From positions 3,348,001 to 3,412,000 of the forward strand of contig NZ_JARRAG010000002.1 in the NCBI RefSeq assembly GCF_029589435.1: a stretch of DNA of 64,000 nucleotides. Reading direction: 5' to 3'. Numbering within the stretch: the first letter of the stretch is position 1; each line of letters opens with the position of its first letter. Origin of the DNA: Paludisphaera mucosa. Its GTDB lineage: Bacteria; Planctomycetota; Planctomycetia; Isosphaerales; Isosphaeraceae. Under the pieces are notes generated by a model. That model had not been told where the DNA came from. It saw nothing but the letters and a program-made list of their open reading frames with translations, and searched no databases. A program made the position numbers and the translations under genes. Shown here one piece after another: positions 56,144 through 64,000 of this stretch.

Positions 56144-57145
56144 TCAAAGCGTTTCTCTGACTGAGCGTGCCACGATTCTGCCCAACTTGGGCGGCACACC
56201 GTTGCCGATTTGCCTGGCGACCTGATAGGGGGTTCCGACGAACGTCCAATCATCAGGAATCGTCTGAAGGCGCGCCGCCTCCCTAAGCGTCATGACGCGA
56301 TCCTGCTCAGGATGAATGTACCGGCCCTTCGACGCGTTTAGGAGCGCCGTCCTGAGCGTGTTCGATGGTTCGTCCCAGTGCATTCTCCCCCAAACGTCCG
56401 TCGCCTGGACCCGAGTCGTCCACCAGGACTTGGGTGCGAGATGCGGGGCCCTGTTGAGTACGTCCCGCTTGTCTCCACCCGGAGGGATCACCTTCATCCG
56501 CGCCAGAGCGATCGGGCTCGGACATGGGGCTACGTGGCCATCACGGCCGGTGGGTTCGCTTGGTAGGCCTTCCCAAGCTTGGCGGACCGTCGAAGGTCTG
56601 AACCCACCGGCGGAGGGGATTGTGGGCAGTCCGATGCGTGAGGCGAATGCAAAGCATCGGCGTCGAATCTGGGGGAGACCGTAATCAGCGGCATTGAGGA
56701 CGTGGGTCTCGACGTCGTACCCCAGTCCTTCTAGATAGTTTCGAAGCTCCGACCAGTAGATCGACTCCAAGAACTTCGGGACGTTCTCGACGACCACGAT
56801 CTTTGGAGAGAGAGCCTTGGCCCAACGGCCAATTTCCAAGCTCAGCTTGTTTCTCGGGTCGTGTGCGTGACGTTTCCCGAGTGTCGAGAATCCCTGGCAC
56901 GGCGGCCCGGCCACCAGTACGTCGCACGCGCCGACGGCCTCGATTTCCTGAACATCGCCAACCCGAATGTGGGGGCCAAGATTCCTCTTGTATGTCTCTG
57001 CCGCGATGACGTTCTGTTCGACGGCAAGCGAGAAGCGAAACCCCTCGGCCGCGAATGCGGAACTGAGTAGACCCGCCCCCGCAAACAACTCTACGGCCGT
57101 AGGCCTCCCGGCCAGCTTTCTCATGGCGTCCGCCGTTTCCGTCAT
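56144..57145 (-). CDS. DNA (cytosine-5) methyltransferase
   Basis: A 333-residue C5 methylase. Motif I is ELFAGAGLLSSAF (about residues 19-31), motif IV with the catalytic Cys is GPPCQGFSTLGKRHA, motif VI is ENVPKFLE, motif VIII is QIRRRCFAFA and motif X is RQIGNGVPPKLGR. Complete motifs suggest activity. It faces the restriction gene and would protect host DNA. The target recognition region is short. Its own promoter is upstream at 57202-57230. Confidence 0.95.
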   Translation of the reverse strand: MTETADAMRKLAGRPTAVELFAGAGLLSSAFAAEGFRFSLAVEQNVIAAETYKRNLGPHIRVGDVQEIEAVGACDVLVAGPPCQGFSTLGKRHAHDPRNKLSLEIGRWAKALSPKIVVVENVPKFLESIYWSELRNYLEGLGYDVETHVLNAADYGLPQIRRRCFAFASRIGLPTIPSAGGFRPSTVRQAWEGLPSEPTGRDGHVAPCPSPIALARMKVIPPGGDKRDVLNRAPHLAPKSWWTTRVQATDVWGRMHWDEPSNTLRTALLNASKGRYIHPEQDRVMTLREAARLQTIPDDWTFVGTPYQVARQIGNGVPPKLGRIVARSVRETL

Positions 57146-57201
57146 GATGACATCCCGCCCGCGAGAGTGCGACTCCTTCGCACTCTGGACGAGATCGCCA
57201 T

Positions 57202-57230
57202 TCGATAGCCGTAACCAGCGGTTCGGTCAA
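57202..57230 (-). promoter_or_regulatory. Promoter of the methyltransferase gene
   Basis: On the minus strand TTGACC (57225-57230) is 17 bases from TATCGA (57202-57207), giving a leader of about 50 bases before the methylase. Having its own promoter lets the methylase be made before the restriction enzyme. Confidence 0.5.
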
Positions 57231-57543
57231 CGCCGACAGGTTACGAAGGGTCGCTGGCATCTGCTCGTCTGAACACTACGACCCACTATCTTAGGTCGTG
57301 CCATGTGCAGAAGGAACAGAATTCCCTAAAGCGCCTGATCTAGCTTTATTGCCCCAAACAAGACGTGTCATGGAAACACGGCTCTTGCCTGGGTGATCGG
57401 CGCTGCCGCGGGCCATCGACGGACTTGGGCTCTCACGACACCGGTCGACGGGGAGTCGCTCAGGGTCTCAGGCGGAGCTTCCTGACCCGGATCGTCTGAT
57501 GGGCAGGGAGGTCTGGGGGCGGAGCCATCATCCGCTTCCGATT
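57231..57543. other. Gap without a gene
   Basis: No convincing gene in these 313 bases. The middle (57290-57370) is more AT-rich than its surroundings. ACGACC and GGTCGT (about 57277-57299) form a small hairpin. It separates the restriction-modification unit from the diguanylate cyclase gene. Confidence 0.4.
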
Positions 57544-58527
57544 TCAGTCCGAATGCCTCGCTTGGTCGCGGCCCGCCGCCTTGGCCTCGTAGAGTGCCCG
57601 GTCGGCCCGCTCGACGAGCGCGTCCGCGGGATCGACGCGACCCGGCGTCATCGTGGCGCAGCCTATGCTCAGCGTCACCAACGGGCCGGCCCCTGGCGCG
57701 CCGTGCGGCAGCCCCCTGAGATGGAGTCGCCCGCGGACCGCCTCCGCAATGGTCATGGCCCCCGGCCGCCCCGTCTCGGGAAGGACGATCGCGAATTCCT
57801 CCCCGCCGTAGCGGGCGACGAGATCCCCCGGCCGGACGGCCGACTCCCCGAGCGCCCCGGCGATCTCGCGGAGGCAATGGTCGCCCTCTTGGTGTCCGCG
57901 GGAGTCGTTGTACTTTTTGAAGTGGTCGACGTCGACGAGGAGCAGGGAGAGCGGGGTCGCCGACCGGGCGTGCCGCTCCCATTCCAGCGCCAGGGTCCGG
58001 TCGAAGCGTCGGCGGTTGGCCACGCCGGTCAGGCCGTCCGTGGTCGCCAGGACCTCCAGCAGGCGGTTGGCCTCCTGGAGGGCTTGCTCGGCGACCTTCC
58101 GCTGCGTGACGTCGTCGTGCGTGACGACGACGAAGACCTCCGCGCCGACCGCGAACCGCGTCGCCCGGACGACGAACCAGTGACGCTCCGTCGGGGAATG
58201 GCAGGGGTATTCCATCTGGAAACTCGGCGTCCGGCCCCGGCCGACGTCGCGGATCCCCCGGGCGGTCAGCGTCGCCTGCTCCGCGCAGTCGCCCTCAGCG
58301 GCGTCGCATACGTCCAGGTAGTTCGCCCCGGGCCCGCAGTGGCTCTCCGCAAGGCCGTTGCCGGCGGCGAACGCGTTCCACGCGGCGTTCACGGCGACGA
58401 TGGTGCCGTCGGGCCGCAGGACCGCCATGTGCGAGAGGAGCGAGTCGAGGGTGCGTTGGAAGAAGTCCGTGACGCCGGCCCGGGCCGGTCGGCTCTTCCC
58501 GCCCGCCGCGGTCGAGTGTGTCGCCAT
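57544..58527 (-). CDS. PAS-GGDEF diguanylate cyclase
   Basis: A 327-residue soluble protein. Residues 20-145 form a PAS domain (VLRPDGTIVAVNAAWNAFAA) with four Cys in a short loop, and residues 160-320 form a GGDEF domain, with the active site GGEEF at about 245-249, and DVDHFKKYND before it, matching the metal-binding Asp. It makes cyclic-di-GMP from GTP, sensing something through PAS. It is unusual cargo for a phage-related element. It has no inhibitory RxxD site visible before the active site. Confidence 0.88.
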   Translation of the reverse strand: MATHSTAAGGKSRPARAGVTDFFQRTLDSLLSHMAVLRPDGTIVAVNAAWNAFAAGNGLAESHCGPGANYLDVCDAAEGDCAEQATLTARGIRDVGRGRTPSFQMEYPCHSPTERHWFVVRATRFAVGAEVFVVVTHDDVTQRKVAEQALQEANRLLEVLATTDGLTGVANRRRFDRTLALEWERHARSATPLSLLLVDVDHFKKYNDSRGHQEGDHCLREIAGALGESAVRPGDLVARYGGEEFAIVLPETGRPGAMTIAEAVRGRLHLRGLPHGAPGAGPLVTLSIGCATMTPGRVDPADALVERADRALYEAKAAGRDQARHSD

Positions 58528-58637
58528 CGCTGGAACGCCCTTTAGGCGAGGATGATTCTTTGGACGCTAACGACCAGAAGTCTAGTTCACGACTTCGCCG
58601 TCACGCGGGAACTTCCCTCGCCGGGCCTCGACGAGCC

Positions 58638-58862
58638 TCACCGCGGCGGCGCGTCCTCGCCCCCCTTCGGCCGACGCGTCGACTTGGACCTTAAGTGATC
58701 CTCGACCAGGCCGCGGACGAGTGCGGCCATGCTCATGTCCCTCTTCGCAGCCTCGATCCTGAGTTGCTTGTGGGTCTCGGCGGGGAGTTCCAGCCGCACG
58801 GCCTTCAATTCGGTCCCGGTGGCGTTCACAGGCTTTCCCTCCGGCGACTTCTTGCGAGGCAT
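58638..58862 (-). CDS. Ribbon-helix-helix (CopG-like) protein
   Basis: A 74-residue protein with an RHH core: strand AVRLELP followed by helices THKQLRIEAAKRDMSM and AALVRGLVEDHL. Such proteins dimerise to bind DNA dyads and often repress their own and adjacent promoters or act as antitoxins. The ATG at 58862 gives a MPRKKS basic head; longer forms run into the operator region. It is divergent from the gene at 59059 and the CGGTGTC dyad lies between them. Confidence 0.75.
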   Translation of the reverse strand: MPRKKSPEGKPVNATGTELKAVRLELPAETHKQLRIEAAKRDMSMAALVRGLVEDHLRSKSTRRPKGGEDAPPR

Positions 58863-58947
58863 CGTGGCATCCCCCGGGAAACGGTGTCCGGGGTGATGAT
58901 ACCAGTACGCTCGCACACCGTACACGAAGTCTACGTCGCTTGCGGTT

Positions 58948-58998
58948 CGGTGTCTATACCGATATGGTGTTGACACCGTGCTGGTGTACCCATATCAT
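58948..58998 (+). promoter_or_regulatory. Promoter and dyad operator for the divergent pair
   Basis: TTGACA (58970-58975), a 17-base spacer and TATCAT (58993-58998) form a near-consensus promoter facing the gene at 59059. The dyad CGGTGTC (58948-58954) and GACACCG (58972-58978) overlaps the -35, and other CGGTGT copies lie nearby (about 58885), so the ribbon-helix-helix protein is a candidate repressor of both directions. Confidence 0.65.
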
Positions 58999-59058
58999 GC
59001 TGAAGTCGACGCAAGCCGACGCCGATCCTTCCATCGACACCACCGGAGCCCACCACCG

Positions 59059-59373
59059 ATGACGAACCTGATTAGGAACCCGCCGACGATCCAGAGCGAG
59101 GGAGCGGCCTGGAACGCCCTCCGTAAGGCCTCCCAGGCGGGCGAGGCGCTCGTGATGGACGCCTGCCGGTTCCTGGGACGTCAGGACGGCCGGGACGCCC
59201 TGTCGACCCGCCTGACGCGCTACGGCCGCGACTGGATGGCCGAGAACCCCGAGTGGCGGGAGCGGGACGTACGCAACGGCCTGGGGACCTTGCGCCGGCA
59301 AGCGGGCCGGGAATTGACCGAGGCCGAGCGGACGGCGTTCGCGGTCGCCATGCTCGACGAGTTTGGACGCTGA
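59059..59373 (+). CDS. Hypothetical protein under the divergent promoter
   Basis: A 104-residue helical protein, charged, with no recognised motif. It is the first gene behind the strong promoter and is divergent from the RHH gene, a layout like a toxin or regulator partner, but no toxin family is recognised. GC-rich codon use is like the host. Confidence 0.5.
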   Translation: MTNLIRNPPTIQSEGAAWNALRKASQAGEALVMDACRFLGRQDGRDALSTRLTRYGRDWMAENPEWRERDVRNGLGTLRRQAGRELTEAERTAFAVAMLDEFGR

Positions 59374-59458
59374 GGAAGTGAGAGGGGCCGGGCGAGTGGT
59401 GGAACACTCCCCGGCCCGGTTCGATGCCCCATGTCTCGACAACAGGAGATCTGCACCA

Positions 59459-59833
59459 ATGATACGCACTCGCATCGCATCGGGCAAAGCGCCCGCCCCT
59501 GGAGAATCCGTCCTCCGCGCCGCCCTGGCCGAGTATCGCGAGCGGCGGGACGGCGGAGCCCTCCCCTCCGACCTGGCGAAGGCCGGAGAGATCCTCTACG
59601 CCGCGATCCACCTCGCACGCGGGGGCGTCGCGTGGGAATCCCTCGCCGAACCGACGGCGGCCGAGATCGACGGGGCGTTGATCATCGTCGACCCCGACGA
59701 CGACATCACGGCGGTCCGACGCATCCACGTCGTCGAGTCGGCGAACGTCATCAGATTCCGGCCGACGGTCCCCACTTCCGCGACCACTCCGAAGGCGAGC
59801 CGTGGACGGCGGAAAACGACCGTCGACGCCTGA
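59459..59833 (+). CDS. Hypothetical protein, last gene of the element
   Basis: A 124-residue protein. The head is Arg-rich, the middle helical, and the segment ALIIVDPDDDITAVRRIHVV is Asp-rich. GGAG precedes the ATG at a spacing of 10. No domain recognised. It is the last gene before attR; 415 bases of non-coding sequence follow. Confidence 0.5.
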   Translation: MIRTRIASGKAPAPGESVLRAALAEYRERRDGGALPSDLAKAGEILYAAIHLARGGVAWESLAEPTAAEIDGALIIVDPDDDITAVRRIHVVESANVIRFRPTVPTSATTPKASRGRRKTTVDA

Positions 59834-60124
59834 TCGCGGCCCGGCAAATCCAGGCGGACGAGCGGGCCTCCGGGGGTCGATTCCCGGAGGCCCTCGGTCT
59901 CGTTCGGATAGCAGTCACCGGCACTATGGACGGGCCGACGCCTGAAGTCAAACGAGGTGGCGCGCCGCGTCTCCCGACGTTTCGTTCCATCAACAAACGT
60001 GAATTCCAACGGACGTTCTTTGACAATACGGCGGTCGGAGACCAGTCGTCCGGGGCGGGCGCGGGGGTCGTACCCCGCCCGCTTCGGATGATCCCTAGCG
60101 ACGTCGAAAATGGGCGGGTAGCTT

Positions 60125-60165
60125 ACCCGTTTCGGCCGAAAACACCCCCGAAAGCGGGTATTTTT
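60125..60165 (+). terminator. Terminator near the right end of the element
   Basis: An 11-pair stem (60125-60135 with 60148-60159) followed by ATTTTT. It ends the rightward transcripts before attR. The rest of the gap 59834-60248 shows no gene. Confidence 0.6.
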
Positions 60166-60248
60166 CGCGTTGCAAGGCCCTCCCTCGATCGGGTATAAGG
60201 CATGCGCGTGGAGGGATTTGCGCCGAGGGGACGGAGCGGCGGGCGGTT

Positions 60249-60293
60249 CTTGGGGTGCTAGAGGTCAGGGGTTCAAATCCCCTCGGCCCGACT
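60249..60293 (+). repeat. Right attachment site (attR), 45-base direct repeat
   Basis: An exact copy of 43751-43795, that is the tRNA-Pro 3' half, left behind as the remnant tRNA fragment on the right edge of the element. It is not a complete tRNA. Sequence to its right is the original chromosome after tRNA-Pro. Confidence 0.92.
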
Positions 60294-60310
60294 GAACAGC
60301 GACAATCGGA

Positions 60311-60358
60311 GCCCGGGAAGGACCTGCGTCATGCGGTCCGACCCGGGCTTCGGTCGTT
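60311..60358 (+). terminator. Original terminator of the tRNA-Pro gene
   Basis: GCCCGGG (60311-60317) pairs with CCCGGGC (60342-60348) and inside it GGACC pairs with GGTCC; TTCGGTCGTTT follows. Before insertion this lay about 20 bases after the tRNA, so it was probably its terminator, now displaced by the element. Confidence 0.65.
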
Positions 60359-60418
60359 TCCACCCCGTCGCCCCGACCGGTATTTTTTGGCATACCGGCA
60401 GGACTCGCTCCCAAATGC

Positions 60419-62965
60419 TCAGGGGACGAGCTGGTAGGTCACGAAGGCGATCTTGCGGCCATCGGGGGACCAGCAGGGGACGTTGAGGGTCCCCTGGCCG
60501 CCGAAGAAGCGGCCCAGCACGTCGATCTTGTCGCCTTCGAGCGTCAGCTTGCGCAGGGTGACGTCCTTGTCCTCGGGATGGCCGACCACGTCCTTCTCGA
60601 ACGAGAGGAAGACGAGGCTGCGGCCGTCGGGCGAGGGGTGGGGGAACCAGTTGTTGAAGTCGTCGTCGGTGACGGGCTCCTGCCCGGATCCGTCGACGTT
60701 CATCCGCCAGATCTGCATCCGCCCGGAACGCTCGGAGTTGAAATAGATGCGGCGGCCGTCGGGCGCGTACTCGGGGCCGTCGTCCAGGCCCTTCGCGGTC
60801 GTGAGCCGCGTCTCCGGGCCGCCGGCCGCGGGGATGGTGTAGATGTCGAACTCGCCGCCGCGCTGGGCGCAGTAGGCGAGCGTCCGGCCGTCGGGCGACC
60901 AGCCGTGCCAGTAGGACGGGCCTTCGGGCGTGACGAGTTGGGGCGTCCCGCCGGCGACCGGCAGCGTGTAGATCCGCGACTTGTGGTCCCCCTGCGAATG
61001 GTCGCTGATGACCAGCGTCGCCCCGTCGGGCGAGACGCCGTGGTCGTTGTTGCAGCGCGTGGCGAAGCCCGTGTCGATCGGCCGCGGCTCGCCGCCGGTC
61101 GCGGGGATGGCGAGGATCCGGCCGCCGCTGTTGACGATCAGGGTCTTGCCGTCGTGCAGCCAGTTGGGGGCCTCGAACCGCATCGCCGCCACGTGCACGA
61201 CGCGACGGTCCGTCGAGGCCATCGACTGCGTCTCCAGCGTGCTGTAGAGGACGGGCTTCGCCGAGGCCGCCGGCAGCGGCGCGGTCAACTCCACGTTCGT
61301 GAAGACCGCTTTCTCGGTCACGTCCTTGTTGTGCGAGCAGACGCCCAGGCCGACGTAGAATGGCTCCGCGAACGTGATCCGCTCCGCCGCGCCGGAGAAC
61401 TTCGGGTCCTCGCCCTCGGCCCCCACGAACATCGTCACGTACTTGCCCCGCTTCACGAGTTTTAGGCGACGCGGGCCCGAGACGTTGGCCTGGACCTCGT
61501 GGGTGGCGGCCCCCTTCGCCTCCCGGAATTGCAGCGACGTCAGGCCGTCGCCGTGCACCACGACGTCGGCGTAGGCCGAGTCGGCGTCCAGGCTCTGGCG
61601 GATCATGAGGCAGGCTTTGCGGTGGGGGTCGGTCCCCGCGCCCAGGAACGCGACGTCGGCCGACATCGCCAGGTCCCCCGACGCGGGCTTCCAGACGAAG
61701 TGGAAGGCGTCGGTGGCGAGCCACATGTTCGCGCCGCTGCCGGCCACGGTGTAGGTCGATTTGGCCCCGTCGAAGTCGACGGCCCCGGGATGGAGCACCT
61801 CGCCCACGTCCCCGTGGCCCTCGAACATCCCGACCGCCCCGGCGGCGGGCGCGGGCGCGGCCGGCGCGGGCGGATCGGCCGGGGGCGTGCCGGCGAGGGT
61901 CTGTTTGACCCATCTGCCGAACCAGGGCGTCGGGGTGTACTTCCAGTCCGAGATGAGGCAGGGGCCGGCGGCGGGGTGCAGGTCCCAGGCGGTCCAGTTC
62001 CACTCGTGGCCTTCGAGCGCATGGAGGACCTTCCGCACCCATTGCTCGCCGCTCAGGCCCGCCCCGCCCTTCGGGTCGCTGCCGAACTCGCTGACGATCA
62101 CGGGGAGCGTCTTCGTCGCCGCCTCCATCTTCGCCACCCAGCGTTCGACGGTGTCGCCCTTGAAGGGATACGCGTGGTTGGCGTAGACCACGCCGTTCCC
62201 GTCGGGGTCGGCGAGCGGCCCTTCCTTCAGGATGCCGCCCAGGTCATAGGACCAGTCCAGGCCGCCGGCAATGACGACGTTCTTCGCGCCCGTCGCGCGT
62301 ACCGTATCCAGGAGTTCCTGCATGCCGACGGCCTCATAGGTCGTCGCCTGGCCCGTCTTCCCGTCCTTCTCCGTCACCTGGCCGCCGCGCCGCCAGACCT
62401 GCCAGCTCACGGTGTGGGGCTCGTTGTACAGGTCGAAGATCACGGCCGGATGGTCCTTGTAGGCGGCGGCGACCTCCTTCCAGAACGCCACGCTGTTGCG
62501 GTCGGGCATGACGTGCTGGCCGATCCGCCGGCCCCACTCGCCCGCGTCCGACCAGTGCAGGTCGAGGATGACGTACCGCCCCTGCCCGGAGCACGCGTCG
62601 ACGACCTTCTTCACGAAATCGCGATAGGCCCGGCCCTCGTCCTTCTGCTCGGGGGCCTTGCCGAACCAGCGGTCCTGGGCCAGCGGCAGGCGGACGTGGT
62701 CGACGCGCCAGTCGCGGATCGCGGCGTCCACCGTGTCCAGGACGTGGCCCTCGCCGTCGCTCGTCCATTCCAGGCTGGCGACGTTGACCCCGCGCAGCCG
62801 CACCCGCTCGTTGCGGCTGTCGACGATGTGCGTCTTTTCGACCCTCAGGGGGAGCGGGGGGCCGTGCGGCTCCGCGGCCGGGAGCGTCACGTCGCAGGCG
62901 ACCCACGCCGCGAGGATGAACCAGGCCCCGGCCCACCGGCCTCCGATCAACCGACTTCGAACCAT
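60419..62965 (-). CDS. GH5 glycosidase fused to a TolB-type propeller
   Basis: An 848-residue secreted protein. After a signal peptide (about residues 1-31), residues 40-345 form a glycoside hydrolase family 5 barrel with acid/base Glu182 (DLYNEPHT) and nucleophile Glu293 (VIVSEFGSD). A Pro/Ala linker leads to a concanavalin-like DUF1349-type domain (about 375-570), then a six-bladed TolB/PD40 propeller with repeated SPDGxxL-type units (about 590-848). It would cut beta-glucan or mannan outside the cell. The propeller is an uncommon partner for GH5. Convergent with the tRNA and element. Confidence 0.85.
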   Translation of the reverse strand: MVRSRLIGGRWAGAWFILAAWVACDVTLPAAEPHGPPLPLRVEKTHIVDSRNERVRLRGVNVASLEWTSDGEGHVLDTVDAAIRDWRVDHVRLPLAQDRWFGKAPEQKDEGRAYRDFVKKVVDACSGQGRYVILDLHWSDAGEWGRRIGQHVMPDRNSVAFWKEVAAAYKDHPAVIFDLYNEPHTVSWQVWRRGGQVTEKDGKTGQATTYEAVGMQELLDTVRATGAKNVVIAGGLDWSYDLGGILKEGPLADPDGNGVVYANHAYPFKGDTVERWVAKMEAATKTLPVIVSEFGSDPKGGAGLSGEQWVRKVLHALEGHEWNWTAWDLHPAAGPCLISDWKYTPTPWFGRWVKQTLAGTPPADPPAPAAPAPAAGAVGMFEGHGDVGEVLHPGAVDFDGAKSTYTVAGSGANMWLATDAFHFVWKPASGDLAMSADVAFLGAGTDPHRKACLMIRQSLDADSAYADVVVHGDGLTSLQFREAKGAATHEVQANVSGPRRLKLVKRGKYVTMFVGAEGEDPKFSGAAERITFAEPFYVGLGVCSHNKDVTEKAVFTNVELTAPLPAASAKPVLYSTLETQSMASTDRRVVHVAAMRFEAPNWLHDGKTLIVNSGGRILAIPATGGEPRPIDTGFATRCNNDHGVSPDGATLVISDHSQGDHKSRIYTLPVAGGTPQLVTPEGPSYWHGWSPDGRTLAYCAQRGGEFDIYTIPAAGGPETRLTTAKGLDDGPEYAPDGRRIYFNSERSGRMQIWRMNVDGSGQEPVTDDDFNNWFPHPSPDGRSLVFLSFEKDVVGHPEDKDVTLRKLTLEGDKIDVLGRFFGGQGTLNVPCWSPDGRKIAFVTYQLVP

Positions 62966-63297
62966 GACAGCCCTCCCCAGCGTGAACCCCGCCGCCTCGA
63001 AACGATCGCGGGATCACCTCAGGGTAATCCGCCCCCCCGCCGCCCGCCACGAGTCGCCGGGCCGGCAGGACAGGGATCATGTTCGCCGGACGACCGATCT
63101 CAAGGGGAGAATTCCTGGCTGCGCAGCTTCGCAATCCAGCCTCATTTAGCCTCTCACCATGTGGCCATAGGAATTCTGAGGATTTTTTCACGAAGCCCCG
63201 ACCCCTCCCTGCATCAGCACCGTAGGGAAGAGCGTGGGACGGGAGACGGAGCTCGATCCGGCCCCTCCCCGGGCCTTCAACACGAAGGAGACCAGCG
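62966..63297. other. Gap between divergent genes, with an AGAATTCCT dyad
   Basis: In this 332-base gap AGAATTCCT (63108-63116) and AGGAATTCT (63169-63177) are a perfect inverted pair 52 bases apart, the only clear structure. No gene seen. It lies between the glycosidase gene and the Gly-rich protein gene, which read in opposite directions away from it. Confidence 0.4.
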
Positions 63298-63819
63298 ATG
63301 AACTTCCTGAGTCGATTCGTCCCGAGAGCGGCGGCGGTGGCGGTCCTGGCGATGGCCTGCTCGGCCTCGCCGGTGTTCGCGGGACATGGCGGCGGCGGTG
63401 GGCATGGCGGCGGCGGCCATGTCGGCGGCGGGCACATGGGAGGTGGTCCGCACGGCGGCGGCGGCGGCGGCGTCTATCACGGCGGCGGCGGGTATCACGG
63501 CGGCGGCGGCGGGTATGTCCACCACGGCGGCTACGGCGGCGGGTATGGAGGAGGATTCTACGGGCCGTTCGGCGGCGTCGGGCTGCTCGGCTACGGCCTC
63601 TACGGCGGCGGATACGGCTACGGCGGAGGGTACGGCTACGGTGGGGCACCGACCTATTACTCCAGCGGCTACTCCTCGGCGCCGACGACGGTTGCGGCAC
63701 CGGTCGCCGACGCTCCCTATCTGACGAACCAGACGTACGAGCCGGGTGACGGCTATCGTTACCCGCTCTACTACAACCCGGCGACCGGCGGCTACTTCTA
63801 CTACCCGATCGCTCGCTGA
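63298..63819 (+). CDS. Secreted Gly/His/Tyr-rich protein
   Basis: A 173-residue protein with a signal peptide (about residues 1-28, ending in SPVFA) and a mature part made first of Gly/His repeats (GGGHGGGG-like, about 30-78), then Gly/Tyr repeats (GGYGGGYGGG, GGYGYGG, about 78-120), and a last Tyr-rich segment. No enzyme motif. Similar low-complexity proteins make surface coats or bind metals through His. GAAGGAGA lies upstream of the ATG. Its three-base repeats make it prone to length change. Confidence 0.8.
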   Translation: MNFLSRFVPRAAAVAVLAMACSASPVFAGHGGGGGHGGGGHVGGGHMGGGPHGGGGGGVYHGGGGYHGGGGGYVHHGGYGGGYGGGFYGPFGGVGLLGYGLYGGGYGYGGGYGYGGAPTYYSSGYSSAPTTVAAPVADAPYLTNQTYEPGDGYRYPLYYNPATGGYFYYPIAR

Positions 63820-64000
63820 GGGTTGGATGAGGGATCGCGTTTCTTGGCGTCGTCAGGGCCGAGACTCGGCGGGTCGTATGCGGCCCCGCCGAGGTCCCGG
63901 CCCGGGATTCGACGTGACCGAGGAGGTCGACGCCCAAGGAGGGACCGTTCCCGAAGTTCGTCCATACCGCCGAACAACGGCCGTCCCCGTCGCGGGGGAT

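Larger units (their letters stand above)
43751..60293. mobile_element. Integrated phage-satellite-like element in tRNA-Pro
   Basis: The element lies between a 45-base sequence from the 3' half of tRNA-Pro (43751-43795) and an identical copy at 60249-60293, about 16.5 kb apart. A tyrosine integrase is the first gene inside the left end. The content is phage-related but incomplete: replication genes, small terminase, major capsid protein, restriction-modification, regulators and a diguanylate cyclase, with no large terminase, portal, prohead protease or tail. This suggests a satellite that borrows packaging functions, or a decayed prophage. An IS630-type insertion interrupts its replication gene, so it may now be unable to replicate. 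Confidence 0.85.

Noticed and set aside
60255-60300. A second tRNA-Pro gene at the right end
   Set aside because: Only the 3' half is present; the 5' acceptor strand and D arm are missing, so it is the attR remnant.

Overview
The window is GC-rich (roughly 70% by eye) chromosomal DNA of a planctomycete, most likely from the Isosphaeraceae (Singulisphaera, Paludisphaera or Isosphaera relatives). The clues are a prepilin-type DUF1559 protein beside a tiny lipoprotein, a BlaI/M56 peptidase pair, a PmoA-like DUF6807 protein, a very large secreted repeat protein with the planctomycete N-terminal signature ending in ERRVLLS, and many GTG/TTG starts. The assignment is inferred from gene content only.

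Layout. 1-13,000: BlaI/M56 sensor pair, amino-acid permease, sugar-nucleotide reductase, ParB-like protein, a NifU-domain/HemW pair, an RRM RNA-binding protein, a DUF6807 protein, 5-formyl-THF cyclo-ligase with a candidate 6S RNA just upstream, a UVR-motif protein and a DUF4912 protein preceded by a very small minus-strand transcription unit. 13,296-21,103: a complete F1Fo ATP synthase operon (atpI-B-E-F-H-A-G-D-C) closed by a strong terminator. 21,244-27,882: acidic His-rich protein, ECF-type sigma factor with a membrane partner, lipoprotein, DUF1559 protein, a MITE-like repeat, membrane protein, metallophosphoesterase, CPBP protease. 28,286-37,088: terminal-oxidase cluster: dihaem cytochrome c, cytochrome oxidase II, I (A2-type motif), haem A synthase, haem O synthase, subunit III with an L7/L12-like insert, subunit IV, and a SCO1-DUF420 fusion. 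37,399-43,610: 1,634-residue surface protein, small Cys protein, pyrF.

43,751-60,293: a 16.5-kb integrated element in the 3' half of tRNA-Pro(GGG). It is bounded by a perfect 45-bp direct repeat with the integrase next to the left end. Inside are a small replication operon whose primase-helicase gene is split by an IS630-family insertion, a 242-bp palindrome (candidate origin), a P27-family small terminase, an HK97-type major capsid protein, small late-type genes, a GHKL-ATPase/PD-(D/E)XK restriction protein with a C5-cytosine methylase, a PAS-GGDEF diguanylate cyclase, and a divergently promoted ribbon-helix-helix pair. There is no large terminase, portal, protease or tail gene, so the element looks like a phage satellite (capsid-encoding, PICI-like) or a decayed prophage, not a complete phage. 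This is the most interesting object in the window.

60,419-64,000: a GH5 glycosidase fused to a TolB-type propeller and a secreted Gly/His/Tyr-rich protein.

How it works together: the chromosomal part holds two respiratory blocks (terminal oxidase biogenesis and ATP synthase) plus housekeeping genes; the island adds replication, packaging and restriction functions of foreign origin. Start codons were chosen from Shine-Dalgarno spacing, overlaps and family lengths; no database search was possible.
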